Source: Buddleja alternifolia (lineage: Eukaryota > Streptophyta > Magnoliopsida > Lamiales > Scrophulariaceae). Taken from it: a stretch of DNA of 64,000 nt. This document shows, one piece after another, positions 35,598 through 45,183 of this stretch. A program made the translations under genes and the position numbers. The stretch spans positions 13,814,708 through 13,878,707 of the forward strand of contig CM033391.1 in the NCBI GenBank assembly GCA_019426215.1. The letters are read 5' to 3'. The notes beneath the pieces are model-generated. The model made no database searches. It was not told the DNA's origin and saw only the letters and a list, made by a program, of their open reading frames with translations. The number at the start of each line of letters is the position of its first letter. Positions within the stretch are counted from its first letter, which is position 1.

Positions 35598-35850
35598 GAG
35601 GGTGTTTGTCTAAACTTATCCAAATCATCTTATAAAATTCTATATTTCATAAGATATTTTAAAAACTTATAAGATTTAACATCTTATAAACTGTTTTAAA
35701 AAAGTGGAATTGGGTTATTTTTTTAAAAACAGCTTATAAAACCCAAACATCTTATTTTTTGGTCTTATAAACTGTTTTCTAAAAAAAATTACCAAACAAA
35801 ACATCTTATAAGATGTTTAGAGGAATTTATAAGTTTAGCCAAACACCCTC
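35598..35850. mobile_element. MITE with TTA target duplication (Harbinger-like)
   Basis: The left end GAGGGTGTTTGTCTAAACTT and the right end AAGTTTAGCCAAACACCCTC are inverted copies with one mismatch. TTA flanks both sides (35595-35597 and 35851-35853). The 253-bp interior is AT-rich, with repeated CTTATAAACTG-like subrepeats. No coding. Confidence 0.8.
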
Positions 35851-35853
35851 TTA

Positions 35854-36149
35854 ATTCATTAACACTTTTTTTTTTCCCCATCTGTTTTTGGAAGTGAACC
35901 TTTTTTTTAATATATTTCTAGACGAAGGGGTTAATTTTGACCCGACAAACTCGGGTCGATAGTTTTTAATTATGTGCCACGCAGATCTTTTAATACTCCA
36001 AATAAAGAGAAAAAATTCATAAATTGTGACAGCTTGAAATTGAATCCATGACCTTTCACATGAAAATGAATGCTGATATCACTAGACTAACAAGCCTTGA
36101 ATTGAAAATAAACATTCAAAAGTCATAAATTTTTAATTTCTAATTATTA
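35854..36149. other. flank left of the endogenous pararetrovirus
   Basis: No gene. A T-run near 35866 and a segment around 36030-36100 (gaatccatgacctttcacat) look like a dispersed plant repeat fragment. The exact viral junction cannot be fixed; it lies in roughly 36110-36187. Confidence 0.4.
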
Positions 36150-36187
36150 GGACAAAGAAAAGCTCGCCAAGTCACGGAGGTGGTGAT

Positions 36188-36872
36188 ATGCAATGTAATA
36201 CAGAATTAATATTAGAATTACGAAATCAATTAATAATTAGGAGAGAACATTGGGTTAATAATTATCTTAACATACCTCCTAGATTAAGAGATCACGAAAA
36301 CTATATTAAGTACCTTTTAATATTAAATATATTAATAGCAGCCTTTTATTACTTCTAATTATAAAAGATTAGAATATCTAGATTTAGAATATAGTTTAGC
36401 TGATAGAACCGTAATCTCTTTAGATAAACATAAATTTATTTGTAGATTTGATTCAAATTCTAAGCACAATTTACATTCAGAAAATAAACACTTAAATAGT
36501 TTAACAGATTTATTTATATCATTAGCATCAAACTTAGAAATAAATAGCGCTAAACTTTGTAAAACGTTAGAATCATTAAAAGAAACCGTTTTAATAAATA
36601 GAGAAATAATAAAGAAGGGTGAAAATAATAATTTAGATTATATTAAACAACAATCTGAGGAAACTCTAAAAATAGTCAAGAAATATAATAAGCTTTTCCC
36701 CACTAAAGACGAAATAATAGAGTTAAAATATAGCTTGGAAAGTAATAAGCTAAAACAATTAGAACTTGAAACTAAGAAAACTCTAAGCCAAGTAATAGAA
36801 AAAATAAACAAATTTGAAGCTCAAAACCTAGAAACAAGTAAAACTTTAAAAAAATATAGAACGAATAGTTAG
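36188..36872 (+). pseudogene. pararetrovirus ORF1, one frameshift
   Basis: ATG at 36188 opens a 56-codon frame ending with TAA at 36356. In the next frame, from about 36345, coding continues without stop to TAG at 36870-36872, so one frameshift in a T-rich stretch near 36345 splits a protein of about 227 residues. The N-terminal part has a Trp and many Leu/Tyr (DHENYIKYLL). The C-terminal two thirds are Lys/Glu/Leu-rich with heptad-like spacing, so probably coiled coil. Position and character agree with badnavirus/tungrovirus ORF1 (a virion-associated or unknown role). Sequence identity is too low to be sure by eye. ORF2 begins three bases after the stop. Confidence 0.65.
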
Positions 36873-36875
36873 CGG

Positions 36876-37214
36876 ATGAATAGTATAGAAAATAGATTAG
36901 AATATAAAAGAGCCATTGAACTAGCAAACAAATATCTATATACGGAAGAAGGATTTACTACCTATCAAGGAACTAGTAATTCAGATAAATTATATCCTAA
37001 ACTTTGGAATATTCAATTCGCTTTAATTCTACAAATATTCGAAAGGCTAGATAAATTAGAAAATAAGTTAGAAAAATTAAGTACTAAAATAGACACAGTA
37101 TCTCAAGTGATTAAAGGAGATTTACAAGATAGTATAGAAGAAAGATTATCAAATTTAGCACTAGAAGAATATGAAAAACCTAAAAAAGAACCTAAAAAAT
37201 ATATATATTGGTAA
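36876..37214 (+). CDS. pararetrovirus ORF2, small coiled-coil protein
   Basis: An intact 112-residue frame starting MNSIENRLEYKR. Residues ~45-75 form a strong heptad pattern (ILQIFERLDKLENKLEKLS), and the C-terminus is Lys-rich (EKPKKEPKKYIYW). This fits the badnavirus P2/virion-associated protein: small, coiled-coil, basic tail, placed between ORF1 and the polyprotein. The role would be nucleic-acid binding or virion association, which is inference. ORF3 starts at 37218, three bases after the stop, in the tight spacing used for leaky scanning in this family. Confidence 0.7.
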   Translation: MNSIENRLEYKRAIELANKYLYTEEGFTTYQGTSNSDKLYPKLWNIQFALILQIFERLDKLENKLEKLSTKIDTVSQVIKGDLQDSIEERLSNLALEEYEKPKKEPKKYIYW

Positions 37215-37217
37215 AAA

Positions 37218-37997
37218 ATGATGAGATCATTTAGTGGTACTAGTAGAACTATAAGTGAATCAAGTAATAAAGAAAAAGAGAAAGGAAAAATAAGTAATAC
37301 TTTCACTAAACGAATGTTTAGAGGATCAGGAAGTCAAAGCTCAGCTAAGGAAGTAGAATTAGAAGAGATAATAGACGTAGAAGAAAATCTTAATTTATAT
37401 AATAACAAGGGAATAGATAAGTTAAAACCTAAAACATTATACAAGGTAGGAAAAATGGATTTTAACACACATTTAATCAAGAAATTTAGAGAAAAAGAAG
37501 TAAAAGTTACAACAAATGCTGAAAATATAAGCTTAGTTAGCCCAGAATGTATAAAGCAATTAAAACAATTAAAACAAAAGTATATACATTTAGGATTAAT
37601 TATTGTAGGAATAAAAGGATTAACTAGAAAAGGAACCGGTGGAAAAGTTTTAGTTTTATTATTAGATAAAAGTTGGTCTGATGCTAGGAGAGCAGTATTT
37701 GCTAGTATGAAAATAGATATGACTAATAATGTAGGAATATTTTATGTAGCTCCAAACATGATGAAAAGTATTAAAGATATTAATAAAATTACTATAGGAT
37801 TACAAACTAGAGGATATGAAACATATGATGGTAACAACTTAGTAGTTTCTATAACATTTTTAGGAAGAGTAACCAATAATAGTTTTCCTCAATATAAAAT
37901 TAATATAGATGGAATAATAGATGGATTAGCCTCAGTAGGAGTAAAAATGATTAAACCTTTAAATATTGATAATAACGATTTAAATGGAGAAGAATGA
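37218..37997 (+). CDS. pararetrovirus movement-protein domain (start of ORF3)
   Basis: A 259-codon frame starting MMRSFSGTSRT. Residues ~80-240 form a caulimovirid movement protein of the 30K superfamily: LGLIIVGIKGLTRKGTG, KVLVLLLDKSW, VGIFYVAPNMM and a GRVTNN block. These proteins enlarge plasmodesmata for cell-to-cell spread. The TGA at 37995-37997 is in the same frame as the capsid region that resumes immediately after, and the intervening residues are hydrophilic and plausible. So the stop probably interrupts what was one large polyprotein ORF, as in badnaviruses. The alternative, a naturally separate movement-protein gene as in caulimovirus, is less likely because the frame is kept. Confidence 0.8.
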   Translation: MMRSFSGTSRTISESSNKEKEKGKISNTFTKRMFRGSGSQSSAKEVELEEIIDVEENLNLYNNKGIDKLKPKTLYKVGKMDFNTHLIKKFREKEVKVTTNAENISLVSPECIKQLKQLKQKYIHLGLIIVGIKGLTRKGTGGKVLVLLLDKSWSDARRAVFASMKIDMTNNVGIFYVAPNMMKSIKDINKITIGLQTRGYETYDGNNLVVSITFLGRVTNNSFPQYKINIDGIIDGLASVGVKMIKPLNIDNNDLNGEE

Positions 37998-39599
37998 GAA
38001 TTAACCAAACACTTAGAAGAAAATGAGACTGTTAAGATTCCAGGAGAGAGTGTAATGTATACAAATAGTAGAGGTCAGACTTCTATTAGATTTCTTAATT
38101 ACCAAAAACAAAATCCCAAAGAAAATTTAGAAGATCTAGAAGAAGAAACTGATAATGAAACTGAAACAAGCTACATGAATATTATAGAAGAAGAAGAAGT
38201 TAGAATAACTAGTAGATTTGCAAATTGGGAAATATTATCTGATATAGAAAGCGAAGAAGATGAAGAGGAAGAAAATATAGAAGAAATAGACGAAGAAATT
38301 AGACAATTGGAGAGCGAGCTCAAAAATGATTATAGACCAAAAAATATGGAAGAAATATTAAGAAATTTTTTTGAGATAAATAATTTAAGAGAATTAGTAG
38401 ATGAAATGTATTTTGAAGCAATGAATCTAGATATCAATTTAGAGTCAGCCGAAGAAGAATTTAAACAATATTATAATATTGATTTAGTTGATGATATATG
38501 TTCAGGAAAACTAGAATTTGAAAAATTCTTTAAAAATAAAGAGAAAGGTAATAACGAAGTAGCTTTTATGGCAGATAGTCAAGCAAGTACTATTAGTAAT
38601 ATAGGAAAAAGAAATAGAGTAGAATCAGATTATAGTGAAGTTCCAACCAGAAATGTAGAAATGAGTGGTAGACCCGAATGGAAAAGTCCCACATATGAAT
38701 ATGAATCAATCCAGCCAAATAAATATATAGGATCAAGACAACCCATAGGAAAAACCATTAGTGGAACCATGTTAGTGATTGAATTAGGAAGTCCACAAAT
38801 GTGGCCAGAAGAAATAAATATATGGGAACAATGTGTAGTAAGACATTGGGAAATAAATAAAAAAGCAGATATGGATATGTTTAATTTTTTAGAAACATGC
38901 TTAGGACCTACAGCATTATCTATCTGGCAAAGTAAGAAGAAAAAGGATCCTAATAGAATTAATGAAATAAAGGCCTTAGGAAATAATCCTTATAATTTTA
39001 CTAGTTTTATTAGAACGTTAATAATAGGAATAGATCCAGGAAGAGAAAATACATTCATACAAGATACGACCCTTAGAAACCTAGAACAACTAACTATAAC
39101 TGATATGAAATATATTATACCTTTTAGTCAGGATTTTACAAGGTTAATAGGAGAAGCTAATAAAGCATTTGATGAAAAATTATGTAATAGATATTTTACG
39201 AAATTACCACAAGATTTAGGAAAAAGAATGCATGAAGAATGGATAAAAACTAATGGCAATCTTACAGGATTAGGTATAGGACCTAGAGTATAATATACTT
39301 TCTTTAAACTTCAGGAATGATGTAAAGAAGAATTTATTAAAGAACAAATTAGAAAACAATCTTATGAGTTTTGTAGAAAAGCTATATACACCCCACAACA
39401 ATATGGACAGAAGAATTACTTTAAGTCAAAACGCAAAATATTAAGAAAATCAAATAAACCAAAATCTAGTTTTAGACAATATAGGCAAGGAAGAAAGCCA
39501 CCTAATTATAATAAAAAGCCATCAACAAGAAAATGCACATGTTATATTTGTGGAGATCCTAAACATTTAGCTAACAGATGTCCGAAAAGACAATTTAAT
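37998..39599 (+). pseudogene. pararetrovirus capsid region with CXCX2CX4HX4C finger, two stops
   Basis: The open part 38055-39293 (412 codons) begins with an acidic Glu-rich segment (residues ~25-100). The capsid core then shows MWPEEINIWEQCVVRHWEIN and FIRTLIIGIDPGRENTF. TAA at 39291-39293 and TGA at 39318-39320 interrupt the frame, and coding continues in the same frame through a Lys/Arg-rich stretch. The finger spans 39534-39581 and has exactly the spacing CXCX2CX4HX4C, the RNA-binding motif of badnavirus/tungrovirus capsids. The product would form the bacilliform or isometric shell and bind the pregenomic RNA. Confidence 0.8.
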
Positions 39600-40403
39600 A
39601 TGGAAAGAGCAGCTATAGCAGAACAATTAGATGAAGATGTAGTAAGTATAGACGGTAATGAAAGTGATAATGAATGCATATTTAGTATAGTAAGTGAAGA
39701 AGGACCAGAAATTCCAAATATAATAGAATATACCTATATGAATAATTCATGTGAACATAAATATATAAATGGAAAAGGAACTATGAGTGTAGCCTGTAGT
39801 ATTTGTAGATTATATCCTGATATGCATTTAAGATATCAGTGCAATATATGTTTTGACGAGATTTGTTTTATTTGTGCTAAAGACGCATACAATATAGAAA
39901 CAGATGTATCGCCTAAACCTAGTAAAAAACTAGAATCTATAGAAGTTCTAAGCCATAAAATAGAGAATTTAGATTTAAGAATACAATTAATAGAATTAAT
40001 ATTAAAAAATAATGAAAACATAAGTAGTAATCAAAATAAAGGAAAATGTGTAGTTATAGAGGAACTTGATGAAATTAACCAACTATTAGAAGAAACTCAT
40101 TTACAAAATACAGCGTATGAACCCCAACTACAAGTACCCTATACTAGTAGTCTAATACTTTTAGATTGTCGAATATGGTGTAATCAAGAAAAATATATTG
40201 AAACTAAAGCCATTTTAGATACAGGAAGTACAAAAAGCATGCTTAGCGCTAGTCTTGTGCCAAAAGAATTTGTAACACAATTAAGTTATACTGTTACTAG
40301 TAGAACTGCAGAAAATAGATTAATGAGAATAACAAAAGAGTTAATTAACATAGGAATACAATTTAAAGATTTTTCAGGAAATTATAGTACAAATATACAT
40401 TAG
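39600..40403 (+). pseudogene. pararetrovirus second Cys motif and aspartic protease
   Basis: Same frame as the capsid region. The motif at 39795-39875 has the exact spacing CX2CX11CX2CX4CX2C (starting CSICRLYP, ending CFICA), a feature I know from badnaviruses and tungroviruses only. A coiled-coil-like linker follows. The protease active site DTGS is at 40218-40229 within ILDTGSTKSML. Near 40390, before the conserved end of the protease, a one-base shift moves coding to another frame (TLGQVLIAP... and FLLGLNFI), creating the stop at 40401. The protease would process the polyprotein. Confidence 0.8.
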
Positions 40404-42142
40404 GACAAGTCCTTATAGCACCAGATAACATAAATAGCCATGAATTCCTTTTAGGGCTAAACTTCATTTGTGCATTAAATGGTAGTATCTTAATAGGAAA
40501 AAATTATATTACTATTAGCAAACATAATTATACTTTTCCAACTAATAGATACATTAAACAATCAGAGTTGACTGCGAAGCGTGGTGGACATGGTAATAAT
40601 GAACTCGATTTTTTCAAAGAATTAGAACAAAATAATATAGAACCTGAAACTATAGATATTCTATTAGATGAAGAAATACGAGATATAGGAAAGGGATTAG
40701 AAGTTTTAAACCTAGAAAATGAAAGAATTTTGCATAAATTAGAAATGTTAGGATTTATAGGAGATGATTTAGCTAAAAACAAAGTAAATTATACTTTTAA
40801 ACTAAACTTATTAAACCCAGATATAGTTATAAGAACAGCAGCTATAGAATATACTCCTGAAGATATAAAAGAATTCAAAACACAAATAAAAGAAATGTTG
40901 GAAATCGGTGTTATAAGAAGAAGAGATAGTCCTCATAGATCAGCAGCCTTTATAGTAAGAAATAATGCAGAAATAAAAAGAGGAAAACCTAGAATAGTAT
41001 ATAATTATAAAAGACTTAATGATAATACAGAAGATGATGCTTATAGAATACCTAATAAAGATGAATTAATTAATCTTATACAAAATAAAAAGATTTTTTC
41101 AAAATTTGATTTAAAAAGAGGATATAATCAAATTAAAATGGTAGAGGAAGACAAAAAATGGACAGCTTTTAGCTGTAGTGAAGGACATTTTGAGTGGAAT
41201 GTTCTATCTTTTGGTTTAAAAAATGCTCCAGCAATATTTCAAAGATTTATGGATAGTATATTTAAACATTTAGATTTCTGTTTAGTGTATATAGATGACA
41301 TCTTAGTAGCTTCTGAAACTTTTAAGCAACATCAGGATCATTTAAAACAAGTGTTTAATTTAATAGAAGAAAATGGAATAGTAGTATCTAAAAAGAAAAT
41401 GGAACTTTTTAAGAGAAAAATAAGCTTTTTAGGTTTAGAAATAGGAAACGGACAAATTAAATTACAACCTCATATAGCTCAAAAAATTCTAGATTTCCCA
41501 GATAAGCTAGAAAACTTAAAACAAATACAAGCGTTTTTAGGAATATTAAACTACTCTAGAAAATTTATTCCTAAACTTAGTAAATTAGTCGGACCATTAT
41601 ATAAGAAAACAGGAAAATCAGGTCAAAGACATTTTAATCAGGAAGATATTAACTTAGTCAGAAAAATTAAAGAAATTGTTAAAGATTTAAAACCTTTAGA
41701 ATTACCCTTAAGTACTGATTATGTCATAATAGAAGTAGATAGCTCTATAGAAGGATGGGGAGCAATATTAAAATGTAAACCTCATAAATTTTCTCCAAAA
41801 AGTGAAGAAAAAATATCAGCGTATTCTAGTGGTAATTTTAATAAAACAGGAAGTAATTGGACTAGCCTAGATTATGAAATAGCAGGAATAGTTAAAGCAA
41901 TAGACCATTTTAGACTATATTTAAATAAACCTTTTACCATCAGAACAGATTGTGAAGCTGTAGTTAGATTCATAAAAAATGAAAATTCTAGAAAACAAAA
42001 TAATAAAAGATGGTTAAATTTTAGAAATGCAATAGAAGGTAATGGATATAAAGTAGATTTTGAACATATTAAAGGATCAAACAATAGTATAGCAGATTTA
42101 TTAAGCAGACAATTAACTTTAATTTTGGGTCACAGATCATGA
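40404..42142 (+). CDS. pararetrovirus reverse transcriptase-RNase H (end of ORF3)
   Basis: After the frameshift the frame is open to TGA at 42140-42142; the longest Met-started part is 40568-42142 (524 codons). RT shows KPRIVYNYKRLND, FSKFDLKRGYNQIKM, FGLKNAPAIFQRFMD and the catalytic YIDD at 41288-41299. RNase H follows: IEVDSSIEGWGAIL, YSSGNFN, TDCEAVVRF and the ending SIADLLSR. All residues expected for activity appear present. Composition is strongly A/T-rich with AGA, TTA and ATA codons, like ORFs 1-3 generally. This enzyme copies pregenomic RNA to DNA. ORF4 overlaps its stop (ATGA). Confidence 0.9.
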
Positions 42143-43011
42143 CATCCAACAACCAAGGAAACCAACAAACAAGACCTCCCTCTGCAGCTTATAACCAAAT
42201 AGCTAGAAGACCAGCTTTCAGGCCTAACTTTCAGCAAAATATTCAAAATAGACCAGCCTTTGCAGTTGAAACACAGTTATTTAATCCAGCCACTCAAAAC
42301 GTTTTTAAAACCTTTGGCAAAATAGCACTTCCAGTTAGACATAATTTCAAGCTTCCAAAAGATACCCCTCATATAACCGAAGATCAAAGTATCTTACTCA
42401 ATGCTATATGGGAAGCTCATCCTTCAGCCAGCAAATTAACAGCACTAAATGCACTTTGTTATTACTTTGAAAAGGAAAACAAAAATCTTTCATTAGACGA
42501 AGCAGCAGTTTATCTTGTTATTAGAGGAGAACCAGTGGGAATCTTTGAAGATTATCAACGAGCAATACAAAGCATTCAGAAGGTAGCAAAGGGATATTTG
42601 GAACCCTTTAAACATTTTCATGAAGCAGTAACAGCAGCAAGAAGAATTTTAGGCCCAAATTTTTACATACAGCTTAATTCCGAAAATGCAAAGCCCAAAA
42701 TACTTTCAAAAGGAAAGAAACCCATAAACCCAGATGTAGAAGCACTCGAAGATGACTTAGAGACTATAACTAAACAGTTTACCAACCTTAACAAATTTTA
42801 TCAAGACCTTCTAGCCCAACATCAAAAGTTATCAGCCCATTTAATAAACCCCAGACAAAATGATGTTCCTAAGGAAATCAAAAATAAATCCTACCAGTTC
42901 TTGTCTGTTCGAAATTTTTTTAACCCTTGCCAAACAGTTCTAGCTTTACCTGAAAAATTCAGAATATCATTTGGCAAAAAGCAGAAGATAGCTTTTACAA
43001 AAGAATGTTAA
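42139..43011 (+). CDS. pararetrovirus ORF4, unrecognised 290-aa protein
   Basis: An intact frame whose ATG overlaps the ORF3 stop by four bases (ATGA), the usual arrangement for coupled translation. The first ~45 residues are rich in Gln, Asn, Pro and Arg (NQGNQQTRPPSAAYNQ), probably disordered. A central globular part follows (QSILLNAIWEAHPSASKLTA, AAVYLVIRGEPVG), then a Lys-rich stretch and a coiled-coil-like segment (residues ~215-240, DLETITKQFTNLNKFYQDLL). Its codons are clearly less A/T-biased than ORFs 1-3. I do not recognise the family. Tungrovirus has an ORF4 in this place with an unclear role; some florendoviruses have a downstream ORF of unknown role. Homology to either is not shown. 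Confidence 0.7.
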   Translation: MTSNNQGNQQTRPPSAAYNQIARRPAFRPNFQQNIQNRPAFAVETQLFNPATQNVFKTFGKIALPVRHNFKLPKDTPHITEDQSILLNAIWEAHPSASKLTALNALCYYFEKENKNLSLDEAAVYLVIRGEPVGIFEDYQRAIQSIQKVAKGYLEPFKHFHEAVTAARRILGPNFYIQLNSENAKPKILSKGKKPINPDVEALEDDLETITKQFTNLNKFYQDLLAQHQKLSAHLINPRQNDVPKEIKNKSYQFLSVRNFFNPCQTVLALPEKFRISFGKKQKIAFTKEC

Positions 43012-43745
43012 AAGTAGCTCAAATTATTATCAATCAGCAGATAGAAGGAATAATTTCAAAGACTCGCCTACTACAATGGAAGGGAGAACCTATTCGCCAC
43101 GAAGGATCATTAAAATTCTACACCCTAAAATATTTTTCATGGCCTAATGTTCATATAGACGCATCAGTTTTTAGAGAAGGATGGATAAATGAAGAATTTA
43201 TCAGCGTTCAAAGGTTATTAGACTATGGTTTCATAGCAAAAATATTTGTATCAGATCCAGTACAAGTGACTCATATAGGTCGACATATTTCAGACGCTGT
43301 CAATTTTATATTCGAGCAACAAGCAGCAGAAAGTCTCAAGCTTGACATAGTATCTCTACCTCCAATTTGGAACACTACAGGAATAGAAATAGGACATTCA
43401 TTCTTTTCGATAACAGAGAATTATGAAAAATGGGAACCAATGTCAACATTGTGGAATTATCCTGAAGCCATAAATCCTTTAGCCAATATAGAAGAGCTCA
43501 AATTAGCTTTGAAAATACGAAGGAAAACGCAGCGACAGTATATGATGCCCAATTCAGATTCAGACCTCAAGCTTATTTTTCAGGCACTTCATCATAACAT
43601 ATTTATTCCGGCCAAGACCAGATGCAAAATTCACCTTACTACATTAGGAAAAAGAGCAATGACAAGTGTGGAATACCCACCAAGATATAATCCTGATTCA
43701 GAATATAATCCAAATCTAGAAGGAACCAGTCGAGATACATACTAG
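43005..43745 (+). CDS. pararetrovirus ORF5, unrecognised 246-aa protein
   Basis: An intact frame starting MLKVAQIIINQQ and overlapping the end of ORF4 by seven bases. Features: a hydrophobic and aromatic middle (LKFYTLKYFSWPNVHIDASV, FISVQRLLDYGFIAKIFVSD), several Trp (WNTTGIEIGHSF, WEPMSTLWNYPE), and a C-terminal tail with YPPRYNPDSEYNPN repeats. There is no signal peptide or clear transmembrane helix, and no catalytic motif I know. Codon use resembles ORF4 rather than ORFs 1-3, so ORFs 4 and 5 may share a history. It lies directly before the promoter region. The role is unknown; translation probably depends on reinitiation after ORF4. Confidence 0.7.
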   Translation: MLKVAQIIINQQIEGIISKTRLLQWKGEPIRHEGSLKFYTLKYFSWPNVHIDASVFREGWINEEFISVQRLLDYGFIAKIFVSDPVQVTHIGRHISDAVNFIFEQQAAESLKLDIVSLPPIWNTTGIEIGHSFFSITENYEKWEPMSTLWNYPEAINPLANIEELKLALKIRRKTQRQYMMPNSDSDLKLIFQALHHNIFIPAKTRCKIHLTTLGKRAMTSVEYPPRYNPDSEYNPNLEGTSRDTY

Positions 43746-44100
43746 AAGACAAAAGCTTCAACAGTTCAGCAATAATGGTTAGCAGCACCAATAATTCAGC
43801 TACAAGACAAATTTAAGAGACAATTCATGAAGACAGCATTCAAAGTTTCAGCAAAATAATGCATCTCCCAGACAAAAGTCATAAATGTATCAGCAGCAAG
43901 GACAATAATTTGCAGCAATAATTCAGCTATCAAACAAGGCACTGAATTCAAAGCAACAATCTCAGCAACTTTTGTACCATATTAAATGTTCACTATTGCC
44001 ACCTATGTACTTTTTACTGTTTAGACACTGTTTGTAATAATGGCAGTTCGGATGCCAAATCTCTCTTCAATTTGTTGTAATTTCTTTCATGTCCGAGGCC

Positions 44101-44109
44101 TATATAAGG
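44101..44109 (+). promoter_or_regulatory. TATA box of the pregenomic promoter
   Basis: TATATAAGG is the usual form in caulimovirids. It lies ~355 bases after ORF5 and ~490 bases before the primer site. Confidence 0.75.
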
Positions 44110-44196
44110 ACCTCATTACTCATATTGTAAACTTGCACCTTGACATTCTCCAACCCACATTTCTTGGTTGCTAGAGAATCTCTCCTCTTTTCTTGT

Positions 44197-44202
44197 AATA
44201 AA
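44197..44202 (+). terminator. polyadenylation signal AATAAA
   Basis: AATAAA lies 88 bases after the TATA box. In this virus family the signal is skipped on the first pass and used on the second. Confidence 0.6.
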
Positions 44203-44587
44203 ATATCTACTTTGTGTGCAAAAATCTCTTGTAAGTTTTTATGCTTTATTAAAATGCATAGTGAGTAGTTTACCCCTAGGGACGGGATTCCCCTACTATT
44301 TAAAAATGTTATAACTCTCTCATGGTCAAAAAATACAAAAACATTAAAAATCGAAAATCCAAAAACAGTAAAAATGCTCGAAAAACAAATAAAAAATAAA
44401 AAATAAAAAATGATGATGAACAGTAGTAACATTCTACCTTTTCATCGTCTCAAAAATATGTTTCCGCTGTACAAATTATTGTTTCCAATAATATCTGATA
44501 CTGCTTTGGGAAGAATTTGTTTACCGTCTCGGTGTTACTGGTCGGGAGACAAATTGTGCGGGATAATTCCCCCCAGCGCAAGCAAAA

Positions 44588-44600
44588 TGGTATCAGAGCT
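44588..44600 (+). promoter_or_regulatory. tRNA-Met primer binding site of the pararetrovirus
   Basis: TGGTATCAGAGCT is a full match to the complement of the initiator tRNA-Met 3' end and marks the start of minus-strand DNA. Viral leader sequence probably continues for ~100 bases to the right junction near 44700. Confidence 0.85.
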
Positions 44601-44700
44601 TGAGTATTCTGAGTATGCTCTGTGGTCGCAGTTTAATCTGATCTTCCACATCAGAAAGGTTTTCTTGAGCTATTTATCATAATGGTGTTTCTAAGTTTAA

Positions 44701-45178
44701 ATTATTAAATAAGTTAAGACTATATTTTAAATTTCAACAGGGCAAGATAGGTACTTTACTCCAGATCCAATATAAGTCTTCGTTAATGAAGCAACCGGAT
44801 TTATGAAGCAACCCTCTTACATGAGAATTTCAAAATAGAATGCTTAACTCGTTAAATAATAAAAATTTGGTAACACTGTTTATTTTATATATATTTGTCA
44901 CCTTTATAAAAATGTTAAAAACTATGACGACCAATTTGTAATATTTTTAGAAAAGGCTGGACCATTGGGCAATTAGAGGAAAGTGGCCTGGAGCTATACT
45001 CCAGGTTCCACCAAGAATGACCCGACCAGCGGTCACAGTGTGCAAATGACTGTTTTACGCTCAATTTAAAATTTTAAAAAATAAGAAAAAATAAGCCAAA
45101 AACAACTTTGGTTGACTAGACGAAAATGGTCCCCACTCTTTATCTTTGATTTCACATTGTCTACACCACCACCCTAAT
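44701..45178. other. unassigned flank right of the pararetrovirus
   Basis: No gene or element recognised. The viral junction may lie anywhere from 44610 to about 44760. Confidence 0.4.
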
Positions 45179-45183
45179 TACTA

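Larger units (their letters stand above)
43746..44587 (+). promoter_or_regulatory. pararetrovirus intergenic region
   Basis: Non-coding in all frames beyond chance. In order: a CAG-rich stretch (43746-43970), the promoter with TATATAAGG at 44101-44109, the polyadenylation signal at 44197-44202, an A-rich region with AAAAAT repeats (44330-44410), and a GC-richer stretch before the primer site. Promoter followed within ~100 bases by AATAAA is the caulimovirid arrangement that gives a terminally redundant pregenomic RNA. Confidence 0.75.
36150..44700 (+). mobile_element. endogenous caulimovirid (badnavirus/tungrovirus-like), nearly full genome
   Basis: An ~8.5-kb colinear viral genome with no LTRs and no integrase, integrated once. 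Order: two small ORFs (1 and 2), a long polyprotein ORF (movement protein, capsid, two Cys motifs, protease, RT, RNase H), two further ORFs (4 and 5), promoter, polyadenylation signal and tRNA-Met primer site. Small ORFs 1-2 before one large ORF, and the two specific Cys motifs, match badnaviruses and tungroviruses. A downstream ORF4 is known from tungrovirus, but a fifth is not expected. Breaks: one frameshift in ORF1, three stops and one frameshift in ORF3. ORFs 2, 4 and 5 are open. The viral junctions are approximate. Confidence 0.85.

Noticed and set aside
39795..39875. Cys-rich motif as a host zinc-finger gene
   Set aside because: The exact spacing and position between capsid finger and protease are those of badnavirus/tungrovirus polyproteins.
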